The notes under the pieces: model-generated
The model's input: only the letters and a program-made list of their open reading frames with translations
What the model was told of the DNA's origin: nothing
Database searches by the model: none
Shown: positions 45,653-53,276 of the stretch, piece after piece
Numbering within the stretch: position 1 is the first letter of the stretch
Layout: every line of letters begins with the position of its first letter
Translations under genes and position numbers: made by a program
Source: Nocardia carnea NBRC 14403
GTDB taxonomy: Bacteria > Actinomycetota > Actinomycetes > Mycobacteriales > Mycobacteriaceae
Assembly: GCF_000308515.1 (NCBI RefSeq)
Contig: NZ_BAFV01000041.1
Location: 1-64,000 of the forward strand
Length of the DNA: 64,000 bases
Direction: 5' to 3'

Positions 45653-45693
45653 CCGGACGAGAGGGTCGTACCCGGCGTGCGACAAGACGACCC
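45653..45693 (+). ncRNA. Guanidine-III (ykkC-III) riboswitch
   Basis: Matches the compact guanidine-III pseudoknot. CCGG (45653-45656) can pair with CCGG (45672-45675), and GGGTCGT (45663-45669) pairs over 7 bp with ACGACCC (45687-45693). The conserved unpaired parts ACGAG (45657-45661), TACCCGG and GACAAGACG are present as in published members. The GGAGG ribosome site (45696-45700) lies 2 nt after the 3' strand, fitting control of translation initiation: ligand-bound folding is expected to free it. The downstream gene is an SMR exporter of the guanidinium type. Confidence 0.88.
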
Positions 45694-45705
45694 GCGGAGG
45701 TCGTC

Positions 45706-46026
45706 ATGGCATCGGCATGGATCGTTCTCGTCGTATCCGGTGTGCTGGAAGCGGTGTGGGCCACCGCTCTCGGCAAAACCGAAGGCTTCTCCAAATGGCC
45801 GCCCACCCTGCTGTTCGTCGTCGCACTCGTTGCCAGCATGGGCGGGCTCGCCTACGCAATGCGCGATCTTCCGGTGGGCACTGCCTACTCGGTGTGGGTG
45901 GGTATCGGAGCGGTACTCACCGTCATCTATGCGATGGCCACTGGCGAAGAACCGGTCACGATCGGGAAGTTGCTCTTCCTGACGATGATCATTTCCGGAG
46001 TGGTCGGGCTGAAGCTCGCCCACTGA
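45706..46026 (+). CDS. sugE: SMR-family guanidinium exporter (SugE/Gdx)
   Basis: A 106-residue four-helix small multidrug resistance protein. The essential membrane Glu is in VVSGVLEAVWATALGKTEGF (about residues 9-28), and GKTEGFSKW matches the Gdx rather than the EmrE subgroup. YSVWVGIGAVLTVIYA and MIISGVVGLKLAH form helices 3 and 4. Gdx proteins export guanidinium in exchange for protons as dual-topology dimers. The riboswitch just upstream supports this substrate. ATG at 45706, GGAGG 5 nt upstream; an upstream in-frame start at 45613 would run through the riboswitch and is rejected. Confidence 0.93.
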   Translation: MASAWIVLVVSGVLEAVWATALGKTEGFSKWPPTLLFVVALVASMGGLAYAMRDLPVGTAYSVWVGIGAVLTVIYAMATGEEPVTIGKLLFLTMIISGVVGLKLAH

Positions 46027-46068
46027 GCAACACAAAATCGTTTTGACGTCCGCACAGTCCGGCCCAAG

Positions 46069-46569
46069 ATGGCTGCTATAGACGCACCGATTGTGACGTT
46101 GCGGAAGATGACCGAGGCGGAGTACGAGCAGGCAACGCGGCATCGCGAAGCCGAAGGAGCCCGTGCACTCGCCGAATTCATGCCCGAAGCGGAGGCGTGG
46201 AAGCGGTCGCGACAGGGTACGGCGCACTTCCTTCCCGACGGGCCCGATACCGCAGGCCATCACCTCGTCGTCACCGAGAACGAGTCCGGCGAGGTTGTCG
46301 GCAATGCATGGATCGGGCCCGACCCGCAGGATACGACCGGCACAGCCGAATCTGCGTGGCTGTATGACATCAACGTGTTCGAACGCTTCCGCCGCAGGGG
46401 CTACGGGTCTGCGATGCCGGCCGTGGCAGAGGATCTGGTTGCCGCCGAGCACCGGACCAGGCTGGGGTTGAATGTGGTGGGCGACAATGCGGCAGCGATC
46501 GCGCTGTACCGCCGGAACGGGTACCGCGTTTCATCGATGCATATGGACAAGCAGTTTCCTTCTCGGTGA
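46069..46569 (+). CDS. GNAT-family N-acetyltransferase
   Basis: A 166-residue acetyltransferase. AESAWLYDINVFERFRRRGYGSAM, read as LYDINVFERF then RRRGYGSAM, is the acetyl-CoA motif A; LGLNVVGDNAAAIALYRRNGY is motif B. Substrate unknown. It follows the riboswitch-controlled exporter by 42 nt on the same strand, so it could share its transcript, though nothing ties it to guanidine. Confidence 0.85.
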   Translation: MAAIDAPIVTLRKMTEAEYEQATRHREAEGARALAEFMPEAEAWKRSRQGTAHFLPDGPDTAGHHLVVTENESGEVVGNAWIGPDPQDTTGTAESAWLYDINVFERFRRRGYGSAMPAVAEDLVAAEHRTRLGLNVVGDNAAAIALYRRNGYRVSSMHMDKQFPSR

Positions 46570-46611
46570 CGCCCGGCGGCGCCGAGGACCGCGGCCGGCC
46601 GGGATCGGGTT

Positions 46612-46683
46612 CCCACGGCGGAGCAACCCGCATCGTCGCGCCGGCCCACTACTCGACCGGCCCTGCGCGTCGACCGCCGTGGG
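46612..46683. terminator. Long-range inverted repeat between convergent genes
   Basis: CCCACGGCGG (46612-46621) and CCGCCGTGGG (46674-46683) are perfect 10-bp complements separated by 52 nt, between the convergent GNAT and PH-domain genes. It could close a branched hairpin and act as a bidirectional terminator; the large loop makes this uncertain. Confidence 0.35.
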
Positions 46684-47178
46684 TCAGGCGGCGTCGGTGT
46701 ACTTCGCGCCGAGCTCGCGGAGGCGGTCCAGGGCGGCGGCGGCGCGCTCACCGTCGTTGGAGCGGATGGCCAGCATGGGAACGTAGTCGTCGTTCACCAG
46801 CTCCAGCCGGGCCCACGCCTTCCGGTCGGGGAAGGACACGCCACGAACGTGTTTCCATTCGAATTCATTGTCGCCCAACACATTACGTACCACGACACCG
46901 CGTTCACCGGCACGTACCCGTGGCCTGGTGAGAAGTAGTACGGCGATGGCGCCGAAGATGCCGATACACGCCATCGCGAATTGATCGACCACCCGGAAGT
47001 TCACCCCGGTGTAGTCCACCCGGAGGAACACCCCGAGCAGTACGAAGGCCACCACCAGACAGATGGCCACGATGAACGCGGTCCGGCGCGCTTTACGCGG
47101 GCGCACGTCGAACTCCCACTCGGACGGCTGATCCGCGGCCGGGCTCACACCCCGCCGCAGGATACGCACTACCGGCAT
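46684..47178 (-). CDS. Two-helix membrane protein with PH-like domain
   Basis: A 164-residue protein with two membrane helices (about residues 34-52 and 66-82) and a C-terminal bacterial PH-like domain (RVRAGERGVVVRNVLGDNEF, then WKHVRGVSFPDRKAWARLEL). By position, next to ribH, and by size it corresponds to the conserved membrane protein found there in mycobacteria. Function unknown. Its start is 3 nt from the ribH stop, so it is the last member of the rib operon. Confidence 0.85.
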   Translation of the reverse strand: MPVVRILRRGVSPAADQPSEWEFDVRPRKARRTAFIVAICLVVAFVLLGVFLRVDYTGVNFRVVDQFAMACIGIFGAIAVLLLTRPRVRAGERGVVVRNVLGDNEFEWKHVRGVSFPDRKAWARLELVNDDYVPMLAIRSNDGERAAAALDRLRELGAKYTDAA

Positions 47179-47181
47179 CGT

Positions 47182-47661
47182 TCAGCCCGCCGCGCGCAGC
47201 CCGCGCAGGGTCAGGGCGGCATCCAGCGCGGCCGCGGCCGCCTGCTCGCCTTTGTTCTCCACCGAGTCGGGCAACCCGGCCCGGTCCAGCGCCTGCTGTT
47301 CGTTGTTCGTGGTGAGGACACCGTTGGCGACCGGGGTGCTCTCGTCCAGCGAGACCCGGGTCAGCCCGGCGGTCACCGCATCGCAGACATACTCGAAATG
47401 CGGGGTATCGCCGCGGATCACCACACCGAGCGCGACCACTGCGTCATGAGTGCGGGCCAGCTCCTGCGCCAGTACCGGCAATTCCATCGCCCCGGCGCAC
47501 CGGGCGACGGTGGTGTGCCGGATGCCCGCGTCCGCGGCCACCCGCTCGGCGTTGGCCACGAGGGTGTCGCAGATCTCGGTATGCCAGCGCGAGGCGACAA
47601 TGGCCAGGCGCAAGCCCTGCGCGTCGGCGAGCGCGAACTCCGGTACGCCGGTGCCGCTCAT
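47182..47661 (-). CDS. ribH: 6,7-dimethyl-8-ribityllumazine synthase
   Basis: Condenses the RibBA product 3,4-dihydroxy-2-butanone 4-phosphate with 5-amino-6-ribitylaminouracil. Motifs: LRLAIVASRWHTEICDTL, ARCAGAMELPVLAQEL, VALGVVIRGDTPHFEYV with the catalytic His, and VLTTNNEQQALDRAG. 159 residues is normal. ATG at 47659-47661; the frame continues upstream without support. Third of ribE-ribBA-ribH. Confidence 0.97.
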   Translation of the reverse strand: MSGTGVPEFALADAQGLRLAIVASRWHTEICDTLVANAERVAADAGIRHTTVARCAGAMELPVLAQELARTHDAVVALGVVIRGDTPHFEYVCDAVTAGLTRVSLDESTPVANGVLTTNNEQQALDRAGLPDSVENKGEQAAAAALDAALTLRGLRAAG

Positions 47662-47689
47662 CGGTTTCCGCCTTTCGATCCGGCTACGG

Positions 47690-48934
47690 TCACTGTGCTG
47701 TCTCCCCGAGGTCCAGATCGTCCAGACCCACCAGGTCGTGACCCATCCGGTCACGTTTGGTGCGCAGATAGCGCAGGTTCTCGGCATTGGCCCGCACCGG
47801 CATCGGTACGCGTTCGGTGATCCGCAGGCCGTAACCGTCGAGCCCGACCCGTTTCGCCGGGTTGTTCGTGAGCAACCGCATCGACCGCAGGCCCAGATCG
47901 ACCAGGATCTGCGCGCCGGTGCCGTAATCGCGGGCATCGGCCGGCAGCCCGAGTTCGATATTGGCGTCGACGGTATCGTGCCCGGAATCCTGCAGCTGAT
48001 AGGCCTGCAGTTTATGCATCAGGCCGATTCCCCGGCCCTCGTGCCCGCGCATGTACAGCACCACACCGCGCCCCTCGGCGGCCACCATTTCCATGGCCGC
48101 GTCCAGTTGCGGGCCGCAATCGCAGCGCAGCGAACCGAACACATCACCGGTGAGGCATTCCGAATGCACCCGGACCAGGACGTCCTCGCCGTCACCGATA
48201 TCGCCGCGGACCAGTGCCACGTGCTCGACATCGTCGTAGATACTCTGGTACCCGACCGCGGTGAACTCGCCGTGCACGGTCGGGATCCGCGCCTGCGCCA
48301 CCCGCACCACATGCTTTTCGTGCTTACGGCGCCAGGAGATCATCTCCGCGATGGAGATCAACGCCAGTTCGTGTTCGTCGGCGAAAACGCGCAGCTCATC
48401 GGTGCGGGCCATATGCCCGTCTTCCTTCTGGCTGACGATCTCGCAGATCACGCCCGCGGGCCGTAGGCCCGCCATCCGGGCCAGATCCACCGCGGCCTCG
48501 GTGTGGCCGGGACGCCGCAGCACCCCGCCGTCCTTGGCGCGCAGCGGCACCACATGCCCCGGCCGGGTGAAATCGTTGGGTTTGGCATCGCCGTCGGCGA
48601 GCAACCGGATGGTGGTGGCGCGATCGGCGCCGGAGATACCGGTCGTCACGCCTTCCTTGGCATCGACGGAGACGGTGTAGGCGGTCCCGTGCTTGTCCTG
48701 GTTCACCGCGTACATGGGCGGCAGGCCGAGACGGTCGCAATCGTCACCGGTGAGCGGTACGCAGATATACCCCGAGGTGTACCGGATCATGAACGCCACG
48801 AGCTCCGGGGTGGCTTTCTCGGCGGCGAAGATGAGGTCGCCCTCGTTCTCCCGGTCCTCGTCGTCGACCACGACGACCGGTTTACCGGCCGCGATATCGG
48901 CGACGGCGCGCTCGATGCTGTCGAACCTGGTCAC
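47690..48934 (-). CDS. ribBA: Bifunctional DHBP synthase / GTP cyclohydrolase II
   Basis: Residues 1-205 are 3,4-dihydroxy-2-butanone-4-phosphate synthase (VVVVDDEDRENEGDLIFAAE, then FTRPGHVVPLRAKDGGV, GHTEAAVDLARMAG). Residues 206-414 are GTP cyclohydrolase II with the zinc cysteines in SECLTGDVFGSLRCDCG and the substrate motif RGHEGRGIGLMHKL. Together they supply both entry substrates of riboflavin synthesis. The start is the GTG at 48932-48934 (MTRFDSIERAVADIAAG), as in mycobacterial homologues; 414 residues. Confidence 0.97.
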   Translation of the reverse strand: MTRFDSIERAVADIAAGKPVVVVDDEDRENEGDLIFAAEKATPELVAFMIRYTSGYICVPLTGDDCDRLGLPPMYAVNQDKHGTAYTVSVDAKEGVTTGISGADRATTIRLLADGDAKPNDFTRPGHVVPLRAKDGGVLRRPGHTEAAVDLARMAGLRPAGVICEIVSQKEDGHMARTDELRVFADEHELALISIAEMISWRRKHEKHVVRVAQARIPTVHGEFTAVGYQSIYDDVEHVALVRGDIGDGEDVLVRVHSECLTGDVFGSLRCDCGPQLDAAMEMVAAEGRGVVLYMRGHEGRGIGLMHKLQAYQLQDSGHDTVDANIELGLPADARDYGTGAQILVDLGLRSMRLLTNNPAKRVGLDGYGLRITERVPMPVRANAENLRYLRTKRDRMGHDLVGLDDLDLGETAQ

Positions 48935-49012
48935 GTCTGCAATGCTCCATCTCGATTGGTCGCTGATCACACTACTGGGTCCGTCCGGCCCGTCCGGGCG
49001 CGGCCGGAAGTA

Positions 49013-49633
49013 TCAACCGCGCTGATGGAGGCGCTCGACGTACTTCGCGATCACATCGACTTCCAGGTTCACCACGGTCCCGGCAGCGGCGGAGCCGAGA
49101 TCGGTCAGGCTCAGTGTGGTCGGGATGAGGGAGACCTCGAACCAGTCGCGGGCGCCGTCGGCGGCCGGTGTTCCGGCGCGGCCGAGCCCGGATACGGTGA
49201 GCGAAATACCGTTCACCGTGATGGACCCCTTCTCCACCACATATTTGGCGATCGGGTCGGGCAGCGAGATCCGGACGACCTCCCAGTTCTCGCCGGGCGT
49301 GCGGGTCAGGACGGTACCGGTGCCGTCGACATGGCCCTGCACGATATGGCCGCCGAGACGGCTGTTCACGGCGGCGGCCCGCTCGAGATTGACCTGCGCA
49401 CCGGGGACGAGACCGCCGATACTCGACCGGCGCAGCGTTTCGCCCATCACATCGACGGTGAACACATCGTCGATGACATCGACCACGGTGAGGCACACTC
49501 CGTTGACCGCAATGGAATCGCCGTGCCCGGCATCGGAGGTGACCAGTTTGCCGCGGATGGTCAGCCGGGCCGCATCGGTCAACTGTTCGCAGGCGACGAT
49601 CTCACCCAGCTCCTCGACAATGCCTGTGAACAT
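49013..49633 (-). CDS. ribE: Riboflavin synthase, alpha subunit
   Basis: Dismutates two lumazines to riboflavin. Two similar lumazine-binding barrels: residues 1-95 starting MFTGIVEELGEIVA and 98-200 with NSRLGGHIVQGHVDGTGT. GVCLTVVDV and GISLTVSGLG are the matching repeat segments. 206 residues. ATG at 49631-49633, GGGAGAAGG just upstream. First gene of ribE-ribBA-ribH. I looked for an FMN riboswitch in the upstream region and saw none. The usual partner ribD is not in the window. Confidence 0.95.
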   Translation of the reverse strand: MFTGIVEELGEIVACEQLTDAARLTIRGKLVTSDAGHGDSIAVNGVCLTVVDVIDDVFTVDVMGETLRRSSIGGLVPGAQVNLERAAAVNSRLGGHIVQGHVDGTGTVLTRTPGENWEVVRISLPDPIAKYVVEKGSITVNGISLTVSGLGRAGTPAADGARDWFEVSLIPTTLSLTDLGSAAAGTVVNLEVDVIAKYVERLHQRG

Positions 49634-50300
49634 GCCTTCTCCCGTTCGCATCGGTGTTCCGCCTACGGAACGGCGCCAGCGGTACCGAATATTCCCAGTT
49701 CGCCGTCCACGACCAGACTAGTTGGCGCCCGCGCCCGCGAACCATGGCCGCCCACTCGCCGGAACGCCGTTGGTCCGATCACATACCGGTGCGGCACGGC
49801 CGAGCGGACCTCCTCGGCCCCGGCCGGAAATTTTTCGGTTGAATGACCGTCATCACAGTTTCCACACAAGGACAGGTAAACCCTCCAACGAGCGACTATA
49901 TGGTCCGGACCGGTTCCCGGCGATTCATCTTTTCCCGGCCGAGACCGCATCGAAACCGGAAATGTTCCTCGATTTGCGCGCTCACACCGGCCGACGCAAT
50001 ATGGTGAGGTGATCGGTCCACCGCCCTCGACCACCCCGCGGCGCGGCCGGGCACGATATTCACCGATGACGGCCACCGCCGCGGAAGACCGTGCGCCACA
50101 AGCCTTCACGAACAACCGGATCGAATCACCACAACGCGGCCGGAACCTACGGCCGCGGATCGGCGATCCGGCACCCCTCACCCCAGCGACAGTGTTGTCC
50201 GGCTACCGGATCCCGCGGTGACAGCACCGGGCGGATCCGCGCGGACCACCGAGACCGCACCCGATCAGGCACGTCCACCACTCGAGGAAGCCCGAGCGTC
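49634..50300. other. Long intergenic region between ribE and a divergent hypothetical gene
   Basis: 667 nt without a supported gene. A short hairpin (GTTCCG/CGGAAC, 49656-49671) sits just upstream of ribE. The stretch 49840-50000 is lower in GC than its surroundings. GGTCCGGACC (49902-49911) is a short palindrome. In mycobacteria this interval between the rib genes and rpe holds ribG and a lipoprotein/efflux pair; none is recognisable here. Confidence 0.5.
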
Positions 50301-50762
50301 ATGACCACATTCACCGAGTCCGCCCTCGACCAGCATTGCCGGCGATACCGGGAGCGGGATCTGCTGCCGGCCGTGGTCGATCCGGTATCGCAACGCATCC
50401 TGCTGCATATCGGCGCCGCCTACGGAGCGGTGACCATGCCCACCGAACTCGGCGAACCGGTACTGCAGCGGCTCCGGGCCGCCGGATCGGCCGGGCCGGT
50501 TTTCGCACATCCCAGGGCCGGGCGCTGGACGTTCCTCACCGGCCCCACTCGACACAACGAATTCCCGGCCGCTGCCGCGGCCGAACTGTTCCGCCGTTAC
50601 ACCACGGTTGCCGGCACCGGTAGCCAGATCGTGCTGCCCTCCGCCGAGGACGAAGCCAGCGGTTACCGACTATGGGTGGCCGGGCCGGATACCTACGGCA
50701 CCCGGCCCCCGCAGCAAGCGGTGATCGACGCGGTCTGCGCGAGCGCTCACCACACTTCCTGA
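50301..50762 (+). CDS. Hypothetical protein, bifunctional primase/polymerase-like flavour
   Basis: A 153-residue protein beginning MTTFTESALDQHCRRYRERD. It contains GAVTMPTELGEPVLQRLR, then FAHPRAGRWTFLTGP, SQIVLPSAEDE and YRLWVAGPDTYGTRPP. The order vaguely recalls the N-terminal prim-pol fold (a substrate-binding HPRxxRWTFL and a GxQxxLP strand), but the catalytic Asp pair is not evident. I believe similar small proteins exist in Nocardia; no function is known. ATG at 50301, GAGGAAG 13 nt upstream. It stands alone where ribD might be expected. Confidence 0.65.
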   Translation: MTTFTESALDQHCRRYRERDLLPAVVDPVSQRILLHIGAAYGAVTMPTELGEPVLQRLRAAGSAGPVFAHPRAGRWTFLTGPTRHNEFPAAAAAELFRRYTTVAGTGSQIVLPSAEDEASGYRLWVAGPDTYGTRPPQQAVIDAVCASAHHTS

Positions 50763-50946
50763 GTGCGCGACCGGCCCCGGGGAGTCGCTCTATGCGCGCG
50801 AGTCGCAGATACGCACCCCGGCGGCCGGACCACTGCCGGCGGTCGGACATCGTTGACGAGCCGCCCGGCCACGGCGGTCACCGAATCGCAGGCGCAGTCG
50901 AGTGGGTCGTTACCGCGGAATACCCCCGCGCGGACGCGACCGGGGT

Positions 50947-51660
50947 TCAGTGTGCGGCGTGATGCGCTGACCTGGCCGCGGCCGCCTGACCGCGCAGTTT
51001 CTCCACGGTCGCGCCCGGGTCGGCAGTGTTGTACACGGCCGATCCCGCAACGAAACAGTCGATCCCGGCCGCGGCGGCCTGTTCGATGGTGTCGGCGTTG
51101 ATCCCGCCGTCGATCTCCACCACCAGCCGCAACTCCCCCGCGTCGACCAGCCGCCGCACGGTCTTCGCCTTGTCCAGTACGGCGGAAATGAACGACTGGC
51201 CGCCGAACCCCGGCTCGACACTCATCACCAGCAGGGTGTCGAAATCGCGGAGAATCTCCAGGTACGGCTCGATCGGCGTATTCGGTTTCACCGACAGTCC
51301 GGCTTTCGCCCCGGCCGCCCGGATATCCCGGGCCACCGCCACCGGATCGTCGGTCGCCTCGGCGTGGAAGGTCACGTTGTAGGCGCCGGCCTCCGCGTAG
51401 GGCGGCGCCCATCGCGCCGGATCCTCGATCATCAGATGGCAGTCCAGCGGAATATCGGTGGCCTTCAGCAAGCTCTGCACCACCGGCAGACCCAGTGTCA
51501 GGTTCGGCACGAAATGCGCGTCCATCACATCGACGTGTAGCCAGTCGGCACTCGCCACCGCCTCGGCCTCATCGGCCAGCCGCGCGAAATCCGCGGACAG
51601 GATGGACGGGGCGATCATCGGGGCCGCCGGACGGGTGAAGGTGGGCTCGGACGCAGTCAC
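50947..51660 (-). CDS. rpe: Ribulose-phosphate 3-epimerase
   Basis: Interconverts ribulose and xylulose 5-phosphate, linking to the tkt/tal operon. TIM-barrel motifs: IAPSILSADFARLADE, LHVDVMDAHFVPN (most family members have DGH), DCHLMIEDP, MSVEPGFGGQSF and EIDGGINADT. I choose the GTG at 51658-51660 (237 residues); the ATG at 51616-51618 at MIAPSIL is an alternative. Divergent from the anti-sigma gene; normally beside rsmB-fmt but here separated by the sigma and oxidoreductase genes. Confidence 0.95.
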   Translation of the reverse strand: MTASEPTFTRPAAPMIAPSILSADFARLADEAEAVASADWLHVDVMDAHFVPNLTLGLPVVQSLLKATDIPLDCHLMIEDPARWAPPYAEAGAYNVTFHAEATDDPVAVARDIRAAGAKAGLSVKPNTPIEPYLEILRDFDTLLVMSVEPGFGGQSFISAVLDKAKTVRRLVDAGELRLVVEIDGGINADTIEQAAAAGIDCFVAGSAVYNTADPGATVEKLRGQAAAARSAHHAAH

Positions 51661-51793
51661 GCGGCGCAGTCTAGTGCGGTCCGGCGCCGCCGCCGAATGC
51701 GCCCGACCGCGCCGACGTGCCGGGTCGGGCTGCGGGGATTCGCCGGTGCAAGGGGCGCGAAACCCCGGGCGCGCCGATACGCCGCAAACCCAG

Positions 51794-51799
51794 TAACCT
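51794..51799 (+). promoter_or_regulatory. -10 hexamer for leaderless anti-sigma gene
   Basis: TAACCT, 6 nt before the GTG at 51806; no ribosome site is possible in that gap, so the transcript is probably leaderless. Confidence 0.5.
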
Positions 51800-51805
51800 G
51801 CCAGA

Positions 51806-52228
51806 GTGATCAATACTTCGGCGGAAGAGGGGATTCACGGCTCCCCGGTGGAGATTCGAGTGGCGGCATCGGTGACGCAGCTGCCGATCGTGCGCGGTCT
51901 CGCCGAAACTCTGGTCCTGCTCAGCGATTTCACCTTGGACGAGGTCGCCGATATCCGGCTCGCGGTGGACGAGGCCTGTTCGACGCTGATCGGCCTGGCG
52001 GCACCCGATACCAGCCTGCTGTGCGTGTTCACCATCGGCGAGACCGATCTGCGAGTGCGCGTCGCCGGGGTCGCAGGCCGGGAGGGGCTGCCCGATTCGC
52101 GCAGTTTCGGCTGGCATGTGCTGCGTACCCTGACCGATGCGGTGGACGCCCGGCAAGAGCCCTTCGACCAGCAGGTTTCCGGATTTCCGACAGCGGTCGA
52201 GTTCCGTCGGGTCCGGGGGAAAGCGTGA
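51806..52228 (+). CDS. RsbW-like anti-sigma factor (GHKL ATPase fold)
   Basis: A 140-residue protein with the histidine-kinase-type ATPase fold of RsbW/SpoIIAB. The N-box helix is DIRLAVDEACSTLIGLA (about residues 50-66); the Asn that normally follows the Glu by four is replaced by Thr. The G-box region is DSRSFGWHVLRTLTDAVD. It should bind and hold the sigma factor encoded directly downstream; the two overlap as GTGA (52225-52228). GTG start behind a -10 box, leaderless. Confidence 0.85.
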   Translation: MINTSAEEGIHGSPVEIRVAASVTQLPIVRGLAETLVLLSDFTLDEVADIRLAVDEACSTLIGLAAPDTSLLCVFTIGETDLRVRVAGVAGREGLPDSRSFGWHVLRTLTDAVDARQEPFDQQVSGFPTAVEFRRVRGKA

Positions 52229-53163
52229 CCGAACAGGACAAGCCGCTCGACCCTCCTACCGGCACGCCCGATACTCATGGTCCGGAACCCGATTCCGGCC
52301 CGGGCCCCGATACCGCGGCGGCCGCGGAGGCCCGATCGGCTGCGGAAGCCGCCTCGGCCCCGGACGCCGATTCCGAGACCGAGGCGGAGCTGGCGGATTC
52401 GGGTAAGGCCGGCGGGTACGACGATGTCGCGGGCCTGTTCACGCAGTTGGCGGCCGCGGAACCGGAATCGGCGCAGCATGCCACGCTGCGTAACGAGCTG
52501 ATCGGCCGCTGTATCCCGCTGGCCGACCATATCGCCCGCAAGTTCAGTGGCCGCGGGGAGCCGTTCGACGATCTGACCCAGGTGGCCCGAGTGGGACTGG
52601 TGCACGCGGTAGATCGTTTCGATGTGTCGCGCGGTTCGAATTTCCTGTCGTTCGCGGTGCCGACGATCATGGGCGAGGTACGCCGGTATTTCCGGGACAA
52701 CACCTGGGCGATGCGGGTGCCGCGCCGGGTGAAAGAAACTCATCTGCGTATCGGTGCGGCGGTGGATGCCCTCTCGCAATCGCTGGGCCGGTCGCCGACG
52801 GCCAAGGAGATCGCGGCCGAGCTCGATGTGGATCCCGACGAAGTAACGCAGGCCGTGATCGCCGGCAACGCCTACCAGCCGACATCGATCGATGCGGCGT
52901 CGGTCGGCCGCGATACCGATGCCTCGCTGCTGGACACGCTCGGCGAGGAGGAGGCGCAGTTCGACCGGGTCGAGGAGTATGTGGCGATCCGGCCGCTACT
53001 GGCGGGCCTCCCGGAGCGGGAGCGCCGGATCCTGACCATGCGGTTCTTCGAATCGATGACCCAGACGCAGATCGCCCAGCAGATGGGGATATCGCAGATG
53101 CACGTATCGCGTATTCTCACGAAAACCCTGGCGCGGCTGCGGGAACAGTCGTCGCGGGAGTAA
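52225..53163 (+). CDS. SigF/SigB-type RNA polymerase sigma factor
   Basis: A 312-residue group 3 sigma factor. Residues 1-65 are an acidic, Ala/Pro-rich extension. Region 2 is LADHIARKFSGRGEPFDDLT, VGLVHAVDRFDVSRGSNFLS and FAVPTIMGEVRRYFRDNTWA; region 3 is ALSQSLGRSPTAKEIAAELD; region 4 is LPERERRILTMRFFESMTQT then QIAQQMGISQMHVSRIL. This matches stress sigma factors SigF/SigB. It is translated from a GTG overlapping the anti-sigma stop. No anti-anti-sigma gene is adjacent. Confidence 0.93.
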   Translation: MTEQDKPLDPPTGTPDTHGPEPDSGPGPDTAAAAEARSAAEAASAPDADSETEAELADSGKAGGYDDVAGLFTQLAAAEPESAQHATLRNELIGRCIPLADHIARKFSGRGEPFDDLTQVARVGLVHAVDRFDVSRGSNFLSFAVPTIMGEVRRYFRDNTWAMRVPRRVKETHLRIGAAVDALSQSLGRSPTAKEIAAELDVDPDEVTQAVIAGNAYQPTSIDAASVGRDTDASLLDTLGEEEAQFDRVEEYVAIRPLLAGLPERERRILTMRFFESMTQTQIAQQMGISQMHVSRILTKTLARLREQSSRE

Positions 53164-53276
53164 GTGCGCCGGTTCGTTTCCGGTAACTGTTGTGTCTGGT
53201 TCGCGGATCGGTCTACCCTCATCTGTGAGAGATCGAGTGGGTAATTATCTCAACGAACCATTCACAAGGTGAGGCC

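Noticed and set aside
49634..49760. FMN (RFN) riboswitch before ribE
   Set aside because: None of the conserved RFN blocks is present on the minus strand; only a 6-bp hairpin.
53164..53276. SigF-type promoter before the molybdopterin oxidoreductase gene
   Set aside because: GGGTAA is present at 53239, but no GTTT element lies 14-17 nt upstream.
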